Shown here piece after piece: positions 41,842 through 49,479 of a stretch of 64,000 bases of DNA. This DNA is from RCC1774 sp050330855. GTDB lineage: Bacteria > Cyanobacteriota > Cyanobacteriia > Thermosynechococcales > Thermosynechococcaceae. The stretch lies in contig JBHJNL010000057.1 in NCBI GenBank assembly GCA_050330855.1, positions 1-64,000 of the forward strand, given 5' to 3'. Under the pieces are notes generated by a model. It did no database searches. It was not told the origin of the DNA and saw nothing but the letters and a program-made list of their open reading frames with translations. The position numbers and the translations under genes are program-made. The number at the start of each line of letters is the position of its first letter. The first letter of the stretch is position 1.

Positions 41842-42451
41842 ATGCTGATCACCTCTGATCTAGGGCAAAAACTCACGCTAGAAGACTATCTTGCCTACGA
41901 TGACGGCACCGATACCCGATCCGAATTGGTGAACGGAGAATTGATTCCGATGGGGCCTAGGCAGCGGTCAGCATGGGGCCATCATCAAGTTCTTAGAGCG
42001 CCAATTTGATTCAGAAATTGAGCGCCTTCAGCAGGACTGGGTGGCGTTATCGCAGGGAAGCAATGGCCTCCAGTCACCGCGAGGGGGGCGATGGGACACT
42101 TCACGTATTCCTGATGTGGTCATCATTGAAAAAGAGCAGTGGCGAGAGCTGCAGCAGCGAGAAGCCATCATTCGATTAAACGAACCGCCCCCGGTGCTTG
42201 TGGTCGAAGTCGTGAGCGAATCCACTCAGCACACAGACTACCGAGCCAAACGAGCTGAGTATAGTGTTCTAAATATCCCTGAGTACTGGATTGTCAATCC
42301 CCTGACTGAGACGGTGACAATCTTAACGCTGGCAGACGGATGGTATGAGGAACAGGTTTTTGTTGAGTCTGAAGTCATTCACTCTCAGACACTACCAACG
42401 CTGACCCTCACATCTGAGAGCATTCTACGAGACATACGCGGGGAATCATAA
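41842..42451 (+). pseudogene. Second Uma2-family gene, frameshifted
   Basis: From ATG 41842 the frame reads MLITSDLGQKLTLEDYLAYDDGTDTRSELVNGELIPMG and then loses sense. In the next frame the family continues LGSGQHGAIIKFLERQFDSEIERLQQDWVALSQGSNGLQSP..RIPDVVIIEKEQW...PPVLVVEVVSESTQHTDYRAKRAEYSVLNIPEYWIVNP to 42451. One extra base in the ggggcc run near 41952-41957 accounts for it. The downstream part alone is unlikely to work. Confidence 0.8.
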
Positions 42452-42522
42452 TGCCAACCCAGATTCATGGTGCTGAATATCCTATCCAGAAAATATTTTG
42501 CGATGACTTTGTATTCTCAGCT

Positions 42523-44016
42523 TCATTCTGCTGGTTCAGGCTCAATCTGAGGCGCTGACTTCAGCGCTGCGACGATCGCATCGGCCACCCTTGACACGGG
42601 AATAATCTCAATATCAAGCTCTGGAAACGCTTGTCCCTTGGGAACGATCGCTTTCTTAAAACCCAGCTTCAACGCTTCCTTGAGGCGTAGCTCCATTTGC
42701 GACACCGATCGCACCTGTCCCCCTAAGCCCACTTCGCCAATAATCACCGTCAGCGGATCGACGAGGCGATCGCGAAAGCTAGCGGCAACTGCAATGGCAA
42801 CTCCCAAATCAGCCGCAGGCTCTCCCACGTTCAGTCCGCCAGAAGACGCCACATAGGCATCTAGCTTAGAAAGCGGAATACCCAACCGTTTTTCTAACAC
42901 CGCCAAAATCTGCAGCAGCCGGTTGTATTCTAGGCCCGTAGTCGAACGACGTGGTGAACTGTAGCTGGTGGGGCTGACTAATGCTTGGAGTTCAACAACA
43001 ATGGGCCGTGTTCCTTCGCAGGCGACGATGGTGGCGGTACCGGGTGCAACTTCATCGCGATCGCCTAAAAACAGCTCGGAAGGGTTAGGAACTTCTCGCA
43101 AGCCTCGATCCATCATCTCGAAGACGCCTAACTCATGGGTCGCACCAAATCTATTTTTTACAGATCGGAGCAGCCGATGATTGGCAAAGCGTTCGCCTTC
43201 AAAGTAGAGGACGGTATCAACTAAGTGCTCTAAAACTTTTGGACCTGCGATTGCACCTTCCTTCGTAACGTGGCCCACAATGAATAGCATGATGTTTTCT
43301 TGCTTGGCGAGCCGCATTAACGCTGAGGTGCATTCGCGCACCTGAGCTACAGAACCAGGGGAAGAGGTGAGGGTTGAAAAATAAAGGGCTTGGATGCTGT
43401 CGATGACGGCCACCTGGGGCTTGAGGGAGTCGAGTTCTTGGAGGATTGTTTCTAGATCGGTTTCGGGAAGTAAGTAGAGTTCGGAGTTTGGAGTTCGGAA
43501 TTCGGAGTTGTGGGCGTTGAGTTTTGAGCTTGGGGCGTTTTCTGGATCTGCAGGCTGTACACCCAATCGTTGGGCGCGGAGCTTTACTTGCTGCCCTGAT
43601 TCTTCGGCACAGACGTAGAGGACTCGCTGGGATTGGCTGAGCTGATTGACGATTTGCAGCAATAGAGTGGATTTGCCGATGCCGGGGTCGCCGCCGACGA
43701 GAACTAGAGAGCCGGGGACGATGCCGCCACCGAGAACGCGATCGAGTTCGGTGTAGCCTGAGCTAAATCGCTGGGTGGGATGATCGGCAATTTGAGAGAG
43801 CGTTAAGGCTGAAATGGCTTCGGGTGGAGTTTGCGATCGCATCTTTTTCGTCGAGCGCTGATTCACAAGTCGCGCACCATCCGTCGTCGGCGTCGTCGGC
43901 GCAATCACTTGCTCTACAAGGGTATTCCAGGCGTGGCAGCTTGGGCATTTACCAAAATATTGCGGAGACGAGGCACCACAATCTTGACAAATAAACTGTG
44001 TGCGGGACTTAGCCAT
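42523..44016 (-). CDS. radA: DNA repair protein RadA, with repeat-coded insertion
   Basis: The 497-residue product has the N-terminal zinc finger (FICQDCGASSPQYFGKCPSCHAWNT), the RecA-like core with Walker A GGDPGIGKSTLLLQIV, the KNRFGATHELGVFEM (KNRFG) motif and a Lon-like C-terminal domain. RadA promotes branch migration in recombination. Residues about 157-180 (NAPSSKLNAHNSEFRTPNSELY) are extra, and are coded by a heptamer array at 43477-43509 and flanking low-complexity bases; the insertion keeps the frame and lies between strands of the ATPase core just after the AEESGQQVKLRAQRLG motif. Confidence 0.95.
   Translation of the reverse strand: MAKSRTQFICQDCGASSPQYFGKCPSCHAWNTLVEQVIAPTTPTTDGARLVNQRSTKKMRSQTPPEAISALTLSQIADHPTQRFSSGYTELDRVLGGGIVPGSLVLVGGDPGIGKSTLLLQIVNQLSQSQRVLYVCAEESGQQVKLRAQRLGVQPADPENAPSSKLNAHNSEFRTPNSELYLLPETDLETILQELDSLKPQVAVIDSIQALYFSTLTSSPGSVAQVRECTSALMRLAKQENIMLFIVGHVTKEGAIAGPKVLEHLVDTVLYFEGERFANHRLLRSVKNRFGATHELGVFEMMDRGLREVPNPSELFLGDRDEVAPGTATIVACEGTRPIVVELQALVSPTSYSSPRRSTTGLEYNRLLQILAVLEKRLGIPLSKLDAYVASSGGLNVGEPAADLGVAIAVAASFRDRLVDPLTVIIGEVGLGGQVRSVSQMELRLKEALKLGFKKAIVPKGQAFPELDIEIIPVSRVADAIVAALKSAPQIEPEPAE
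43477..43509. repeat. STRR heptamer array inside radA
   Basis: Tandem heptamers gagttcg, gagtttg, gagttcg, gaattcg, gagtt on the plus strand are the same unit as in the fragment at 26874. On the coding strand they read as NSEFRTPNSE. Confidence 0.92.
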
Positions 44017-44176
44017 ACACTTTGCAATACAAAAATAAAATCTTAAATATTCCTGAAACGACTATGCCGAGAGGGCTTTATCGTTTTTAACTGACATTAA
44101 CGTCATGGTAACTTAGGGAAAGGAATATGAAAATTAACCATTCGATAAAACCTGAGATGAAGGAGTATTAACTACA

Positions 44177-44908
44177 TTGGATTCTAATAAGGAAAAAATA
44201 CTCGTTGTTGACGATGAAGCCAGCATCCGCCGGATTCTGGAAACTCGTCTCTCTATGATTGGCTACGATGTCGTCACTGCTGCCGATGGTGAAGAAGCCA
44301 TTGAGACTTTTCATGAGGCCATTCCCGATCTAGTTGTTTTAGATGTGATGATGCCCAAGCTAGATGGCTATGGTGTCTGTCAAGAACTGCGTAAAGAGTC
44401 TGATATCCCCATCATTATGCTCACGGCGCTGGGTGACGTGGCCGATCGCATCACCGGTCTAGAGCTAGGGGCTGATGATTATGTCGTCAAGCCCTTCTCT
44501 CCCAAAGAGCTAGAGGCTCGCATTCGTTCTGTCCTTCGTCGCGTTGGCAAGAATGGTGCGCCCGGAATTCCTAGCTCTGGGGTCATTGGCGTTGCCAATC
44601 TCCGCATTGACACCAACAAGCGTCAGGTTTATAAGGGCGACGAGCGGATCCGGCTGACGGGTATGGAATTTAGTTTACTAGAGCTGCTGGTGAGTCGCTC
44701 TGGCGAAGCTTTCTCTCGCTCAGAAATCTTGCAAGAGGTTTGGGGCTATACTCCAGAGCGTCACGTCGATACTCGTGTGGTCGATGTGCATATCTCACGA
44801 CTACGGGCCAAACTAGAAGAAGACCCCAGCAATCCTGAGCTGATTCTGACCGCGCGCGGGACGGGGTATCTGTTTCAGCGAATTGTTGAAGCTGGTGAAA
44901 TCGGGTAG
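44177..44908 (+). CDS. rpaB: Response regulator RpaB (OmpR/Ycf27 family)
   Basis: The 243-residue product starts at TTG 44177 with aaggag upstream. Receiver domain: KILVVDDEASIRRILETRLSMIGYDVVTAADGEEAIE, phospho-Asp in DLVVLDVMMPKLDGYG, and Lys in VVKPFSPKELEARIR. The winged-helix domain has RLTGMEFSLLELLVSRSGEAFSRSEILQEVWGYTPERHVDTRVVDVHISRLRAKLEEDP and ends GTGYLFQRI. This sequence is characteristic of RpaB/Ycf27, the essential partner of kinase NblS that controls high-light and photosystem genes through HLR1 sites. Confidence 0.95.
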   Translation: MDSNKEKILVVDDEASIRRILETRLSMIGYDVVTAADGEEAIETFHEAIPDLVVLDVMMPKLDGYGVCQELRKESDIPIIMLTALGDVADRITGLELGADDYVVKPFSPKELEARIRSVLRRVGKNGAPGIPSSGVIGVANLRIDTNKRQVYKGDERIRLTGMEFSLLELLVSRSGEAFSRSEILQEVWGYTPERHVDTRVVDVHISRLRAKLEEDPSNPELILTARGTGYLFQRIVEAGEIG

Positions 44909-45060
44909 CACATCAAAACTTTAATCAGTTTGCTTATTGATGTAGATTTGCATCACGAAGCCATACTTATCAGTTCAGCTCTGCTTCAGAAAATGGCGGT
45001 TGAGATGAAGGTTTTGCTATTGGTTGCGATATCCTAGGGCAAGCGGAGTTTAGCCTATCT

Positions 45061-45996
45061 TTGAGTTTGTTCTTTAGCATCGTCATTCCCACCTATAATC
45101 GCCTGCCGATTCTACAAAAGTGCTTAAAAGCATTGGTCAATCAGGATCTACAGGCTGAGCATCGCTACGAAGTCGTTGTGGTTGACGATGGCTCAACCGA
45201 TGGAACCGTGGAATGGCTACTTCATCAGAGGCCCTCAGTGCAGCTCTATGAACAGGCTCATCAGGGGGCTGCTGCGGCTCGAAACCTTGGGGTCAAAAAC
45301 GCGAAAGGCGACACCATTATTTTTATTGACAGTGATTTAGTGGTCACTGATGTTTTTCTGTCTGCCCATGCAGAGGCACTCACCACCGCTCAGGCGCGAT
45401 TAAAGCATGGTCGCATTTTTACCTATGGGCGGGTGATTAATACCTGCAACTTTGATGACCCAACCACTGAACCCTATACCCTGACGGATTTTTCTGCCGC
45501 CTACTTTGCAACAGGGAATGTTGCGATCGCTCGGCACTGGCTCGAAGAAGCGGGTCTTTTTGACGAACAGTTTCAGCAATATGGCTGGGAAGATCTGGAG
45601 CTAGGCGTCCGACTTAAAAAGTGGGGTCTGAAGCTGGTCAAAGCACCAGAAGCGGTGGGGTATCATTGGCATCCCCCCTTTGCCTTGAGTGATATTCCAG
45701 GGCTAATTGACCAAGAGATGCAGCGGGGCCGCATGGGGCTACTGTTTTATCAAAAACATCCCAGTTGGAATGTCCGCATGATGATTCAGATGACCTGGAT
45801 TCACCAGTTGCTATGGGGTGGCCTCACCATTGGGGGCAGATTAAATGAAAAGACCTTGGCACCCGTGCTGCAGTGGCTTATCGATCAAGGTAAATCGCAA
45901 TTGGCGTTGGAAGTCGCGCGTATTTTTCTGAATTGGTACAACTTGAAAGGCCTGTATGCGGCGAAGGCACAATTAGAAGAGTCGGCGTTGAGCTGA
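45061..45996 (+). CDS. Family 2 glycosyltransferase
   Basis: The 311-residue GT-A enzyme starts at TTG 45061 (a second TTG is two codons later). Motifs: FSIVIPTYNRLPILQKCLKALVNQD, VVVVDDGSTDGTVEWL, AAARNLGVKNAKGDTIIFIDSDLVVTD (metal-binding DSD), and YGWEDLELGVRLKKWGLKLVKAPEAVGYHWHP. There is no membrane segment. Acceptor unknown; likely exopolysaccharide or lipid glycosylation. Confidence 0.9.
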   Translation: MSLFFSIVIPTYNRLPILQKCLKALVNQDLQAEHRYEVVVVDDGSTDGTVEWLLHQRPSVQLYEQAHQGAAAARNLGVKNAKGDTIIFIDSDLVVTDVFLSAHAEALTTAQARLKHGRIFTYGRVINTCNFDDPTTEPYTLTDFSAAYFATGNVAIARHWLEEAGLFDEQFQQYGWEDLELGVRLKKWGLKLVKAPEAVGYHWHPPFALSDIPGLIDQEMQRGRMGLLFYQKHPSWNVRMMIQMTWIHQLLWGGLTIGGRLNEKTLAPVLQWLIDQGKSQLALEVARIFLNWYNLKGLYAAKAQLEESALS

Positions 45997-46115
45997 GTGT
46001 CTATAGGGACGATTTAGAAAGGCAAAAGCGTCTCTTTGCAGCCTTGAGTCGCCAAAAGCCTGAAAAGGATACTGCTCAATCTAAAGAGATCTGCTATGAT
46101 TGGATCTGCTCACTT

Positions 46116-46204
46116 GGAGAGGTGGCTGAGCGGTTGAAAGCGGCTCCCTGCTAAGGAGTTATGGGGATTAAACCTCATCGAGGGTTCGAATCCCTCCCTC
46201 TCCG
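46116..46204 (+). tRNA. tRNA-Ser (anticodon GCU)
   Basis: The 89-base class II tRNA has acceptor arms ggagagg / cctctcc, a D-arm with gctgagcggttgaaagc, anticodon stem-loop ctccctgctaaggag (anticodon GCT, codons AGC/AGU), a long variable arm and T-loop gggttcgaatccc. The discriminator base is G. CCA is not encoded. Confidence 0.97.
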
Positions 46205-46250
46205 TTTGTTGCACAGAATACTGCAAGGCTTTTAAATAGGACGATTTACA

Positions 46251-46487
46251 ATGGGCCGCAAATGTCAGCTAACGGGTAAAAAGGCAAACAATGCCTATGC
46301 CGTATCTCACTCCCACCGCCGCACTAAAAAGCTGCAGGAAGCTAATCTGCAGTCTAAGCGGGTATGGTGGCCCCAGGGTAAGCGCTGGGTCAAGCTAAAG
46401 ATATCGACGAAAGCCATTAAAACCCTTGAAAAGAAGGGTCTGAGCGCCTTTGCTAGAGAAGCTGGAATTAATCTAGCTCACTTCTAG
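46251..46487 (+). CDS. rpmB: 50S ribosomal protein L28
   Basis: The 78-residue basic protein is MGRKCQLTGKKANNAYAVSHSHRRTKKLQEANLQ... with VKLKISTKAIKTLEKKGLSAFAREAG, the standard bL28. It lies 46 bases after tRNA-Ser and may be read from the same promoter. A terminator follows. Confidence 0.97.
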   Translation: MGRKCQLTGKKANNAYAVSHSHRRTKKLQEANLQSKRVWWPQGKRWVKLKISTKAIKTLEKKGLSAFAREAGINLAHF

Positions 46488-46531
46488 ACCGTCACAGCTC
46501 TAGAAGTGAGTTCGTTTTTGACTTCATCGAT

Positions 46532-46562
46532 ATCCGCTTGGAGACTTCCAGGCGGATTTTTG
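46532..46562 (+). terminator. Intrinsic terminator after rpmB
   Basis: Arms atccgcttgga (46532-46542) and tccaggcggat (46547-46557) pair with one G-T wobble around a four-base loop, followed by a five-T run. Confidence 0.88.
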
Positions 46563-46591
46563 TGTCGTTGGAGCAACCCTAACGGAAAGGG

Positions 46592-47077
46592 CTAGGCTTT
46601 AACCAACACCACATCACCTTCAATTTTGGCTTCAAATAACTTCAGCGGCTTATCCGCCGGTCCTGTGACGACGCTGCCGTCTGGCTTGAATTTAGAGCCG
46701 TGGCAGGGACACAGTAAAACGCCATCATTTTTGTTCCAATCGGAGATACAACCGTTGTGAGTGCACTTAGCATCGAGGGCTACGATGGCGTCAGCCTTGG
46801 TCGGGTCTCGGAATACTGCGAGGGGGCCAGCACTGAAGTTTTTATCGGTGATAGAGCCATTGGCGTCTAGATCGGCAACGGTGCCCACTTCAAAAAATCC
46901 ATCAGGTCGCTCTTTGATGGAGCCAGGGGGCGGTGGTGGTGGTGGTGCATCGGCTGCTGGGGCATCGGTCGGGGCATCGGCGGTAGGGGTGTCAGAAGAA
47001 CAGGCTGCGATCGCAACTGGCAAACTACTCACAATAGCCCCTAGGCCCACCCAAGACATAAACGTTCGACGGTCCAT
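46592..47077 (-). CDS. Rieske [2Fe-2S] protein with Tat/lipoprotein-like leader
   Basis: The 161-residue product has a twin-arginine-like start (MDRRTFMSWVGLGAIVSSLPVAIAAC) with a possible lipobox cysteine at 26, then a spacer rich in Asp, Ala and Pro with a run of seven prolines. The Rieske domain has C105-T-H107 and C123-P-C-H126, with C110 and C125 placed to form the b6f-type disulfide (CTHNGC...CPCHGSKF). It resembles cyanobacterial small Rieske proteins rather than PetC, which has a longer membrane helix. Redox partner unknown. Confidence 0.88.
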   Translation of the reverse strand: MDRRTFMSWVGLGAIVSSLPVAIAACSSDTPTADAPTDAPAADAPPPPPPPGSIKERPDGFFEVGTVADLDANGSITDKNFSAGPLAVFRDPTKADAIVALDAKCTHNGCISDWNKNDGVLLCPCHGSKFKPDGSVVTGPADKPLKLFEAKIEGDVVLVKA

Positions 47078-47224
47078 GCGATATTCTCCAATCTTTTAGA
47101 CTGCTGGGGATATTATGCCTGATCTAATCGATCTAGACTGGTTTAGAGCCATTCTCTGCAGAACTGATGCACCAAAACGGCATTGGCAGGGACGGCTCTG
47201 CTGTTTTGCCCTCATAAGGAAAAA

Positions 47225-47923
47225 ATGCGCGTTATTGCGGTCCTCTTAGCCCTGGTTTTTTCATTCTTATCATCCCCTTTGCAAGCTGAAGCGGCCTCTT
47301 TAGAGACGCAGGTGCTGCAAATTATTCGCGATCACCCTGAGGCGATTCTTGAGTCGGTGCAGTCCTATGAGGTGAAGCAGCGACAGGCACGGCAGCAAGA
47401 GCAGCAGGTAGCCCTTCAGCAGATTCCCCCTGAGACACTGGTAGGAGCCTCGCCAGTTCAAGGCGCTGCTAACAAGACCTTGCTGATCGAATTTTCTGAC
47501 TTTGAATGTCCGTTCTGTGCGGATGCGGCCCAAGATGTCCGTCAGTTTGTAGAGCAGCACCCTAAGCAAGTCACGTTTGTGTATAAGCATTTCCCGCTGA
47601 CGCGTATTCATGATCAGGCTCAGTCAGCGGCCCAGGCCGCATGGGCGGCTCAGCAGCAGGGGCAATTTTGGGCCTATCATGATGCCCTGTTTGCAAAACA
47701 GGATCAGTTGGGGGAGTCTCGCTATGTTGAGATTGCCCAACAGCTTCGATTGGATGTGAAGCAATTTAATCGCGATCGCAACAGTCCTGAAGCAGTAGCA
47801 GTTATCGAAGCTGATCTGGCTCTGGGAGAACAGGTTGGTATTGGTGGCACTCCATTTTTTGTCTTGGGTGATCAGGTGCTAGATTTACCCCTCGATCCGA
47901 TTGCGATGGAGAAGTTGCTTTAG
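47225..47923 (+). CDS. Exported DsbA-like thiol:disulfide oxidoreductase
   Basis: From ATG 47225 the 232-residue product has a signal peptide (VIAVLLALVFSFLSSPLQAEAAS), a charged helical section of about 40 residues, then a thioredoxin_4/DsbA domain: TLLIEFSDFECPFCADAAQDVRQFVEQHP (CPFC active site), FVYKHFPLTRIHDQAQSAAQAAWAAQQQGQFWAYHDALF, and cis-Pro in GIGGTPFFVLGDQV. It probably forms or shuffles disulfides in the periplasm or lumen. The frame before this ATG is not supported. Confidence 0.9.
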   Translation: MRVIAVLLALVFSFLSSPLQAEAASLETQVLQIIRDHPEAILESVQSYEVKQRQARQQEQQVALQQIPPETLVGASPVQGAANKTLLIEFSDFECPFCADAAQDVRQFVEQHPKQVTFVYKHFPLTRIHDQAQSAAQAAWAAQQQGQFWAYHDALFAKQDQLGESRYVEIAQQLRLDVKQFNRDRNSPEAVAVIEADLALGEQVGIGGTPFFVLGDQVLDLPLDPIAMEKLL

Positions 47924-48173
47924 GCTGCTGGATCTCTTCGTTGAGGACTTTGGGGCGCTTGCATCGAGTGTGCCGGGTAAACGCCTGAATCATTGGATAC
48001 AAAGGAAATTCACTTTCTAAATCTCTGTAGACATGGACTAAAATTCAGTCGTGTTCCTTGTCGGGCAATGCTTTTAGGGTATCGAGACTGAGTTTCTATC
48101 TCGGAATATTGTTTGAATTTAGATTGAAGACAGGCAGTGTTAATTTATGTATAGCTATCGTACTTAAAGCTAT

Positions 48174-48650
48174 TCACCTCTTGTTGACCCCCACCAGAAT
48201 CAGACTGCCCCCAACCACCGTCGATAAAATCAACAGCCAAGGTGAAATCATTGGCCCCAAGCTGGTGCTCAAGAGAATCAGAGAACCCACGAGAATGGGG
48301 AATAACCGGTGAGAAGGGTTACCGATATCCGTCGAAAATCCAGCCGCTTTCCAGGCTAGTAGCCCACCTTGGAGATGAGTTGCCTGGGTAAACCCGGCCT
48401 CAAACATTTTCTGAGCGGCCTGGGCTGAGCGCCTGCCAGATTGACATTGCAAAACAACCCGCTGAGTGGTCGGCTGAGAAATTTTAGCCGGATCAAAGTT
48501 AGACAGCGGCATCAGTTTAGCGCCCGGAATATGCTCTTGGGCGAACTCTTTTGGCTCCCTAACATCCAACAGCAAAGCTTTGTGCTGGTCCATCCATTGC
48601 TTGAGTAGTAGGGGTGTAATGTCTTGCAGGTGATGCGTTGCGGTAGTCAT
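48174..48650 (-). CDS. Rhodanese domain protein with C-terminal two-helix membrane anchor
   Basis: The 158-residue product has a rhodanese domain (LLLKQWMDQHKALLLDVREPKEFAQEHIPGAKLMPLSNF, active-site loop QCQSGRRSAQ, GFTQATHLQGGLLAWKAAGF) followed by a DUF2892-type segment with two helices (LFPILVGSLILLSTSLGPMISPWLLILSTVVGGSLILVGV). It transfers or holds sulfane sulfur at the membrane. It starts 18 bases after the persulfide-dioxygenase-like gene; this pair is a common sulfide-detoxification unit. Confidence 0.92.
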   Translation of the reverse strand: MTTATHHLQDITPLLLKQWMDQHKALLLDVREPKEFAQEHIPGAKLMPLSNFDPAKISQPTTQRVVLQCQSGRRSAQAAQKMFEAGFTQATHLQGGLLAWKAAGFSTDIGNPSHRLFPILVGSLILLSTSLGPMISPWLLILSTVVGGSLILVGVNKR

Positions 48651-48668
48651 AACCTAACCTCCTTGTCT

Positions 48669-49400
48669 CTAAACTGATCCAACAGCAACGGCTCGACCAC
48701 ATTGTTCGTTTGCAGGGACCGCCTCCATCATTTTTTTGGGATTGGCAAGGTCGAGATTGTTCATGAACTCAATGAAGGTGTTGCGATCGCGTCCCTTAAA
48801 CCGAGGATTCCACTGCTGCTCTTCTGCAATCGTAGAAACCGTCTGACCGTGATAGTCATGACCGGGATAGACGAGGGTGGCAAGGGGCAACGTAAACAAT
48901 TTGTGTGTGACCGAGTCGTAGAGCATCCCAGCGTCACCGCTCTGGAAATCGGTGCGACCGCAGCCGCGAATAAGAAGGGCATCGCCCGTGAGAACGCGAT
49001 CTCCATTCACCAGATACGCATTATGGCTATCGGTATGACCTGGAGTTGCAATGGTTTTAATTAAGATTTCGCCCAGAGTCAAGAGTTCACCATCTTGCAA
49101 ATAGTGATCCGCGCAGATGGCATGGGCATGTTCGGGGACAATCCCCAGGCATCCCGTCCTTTGCTGAAGCTGGTTCGTTCCTGTAATATGATCGGCGTGA
49201 ATGTGGGTCTCTAAGCAATACCGGAGTGTTAAGCCCAGCTCTTTCAGGAGTTTTAGATCGCGTTCCACTTGCTCCAGCACTGGATCAACTAACAAAGCTT
49301 TATGGATTCTTAGATCTGCAATGAGATAAGTATAGGTACTTGATTCTTGATCGTAGAGCTGTCGGAATATAATATCCTGGCTCCATAGGTTCCTTTTCAT
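48669..49400 (-). CDS. Metallo-beta-lactamase-fold hydrolase, persulfide dioxygenase (ETHE1)-like
   Basis: The 243-residue product has the metal site LETHIHADHITGTNQL (HxHxDH), GHTDSHNAYLVNGDRVLTGDALLIRGCGRTDFQSGD and YPGHDYHGQTVSTI, matching ETHE1/Blh-type persulfide dioxygenases that oxidise glutathione persulfide to sulfite. RGCGRTDFQ is diagnostic of that group. It is next to a rhodanese gene downstream and the nifJ gene 79 bases upstream, all on one strand. Confidence 0.9.
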   Translation of the reverse strand: MKRNLWSQDIIFRQLYDQESSTYTYLIADLRIHKALLVDPVLEQVERDLKLLKELGLTLRYCLETHIHADHITGTNQLQQRTGCLGIVPEHAHAICADHYLQDGELLTLGEILIKTIATPGHTDSHNAYLVNGDRVLTGDALLIRGCGRTDFQSGDAGMLYDSVTHKLFTLPLATLVYPGHDYHGQTVSTIAEEQQWNPRFKGRDRNTFIEFMNNLDLANPKKMMEAVPANEQCGRAVAVGSV

Positions 49401-49479
49401 AACAACCTCCTGAATATCAGTTTAGATTTCATGGATTTACCCTCCGATTTCGGATTGGTATGACCGAGGTTTACCGTCG

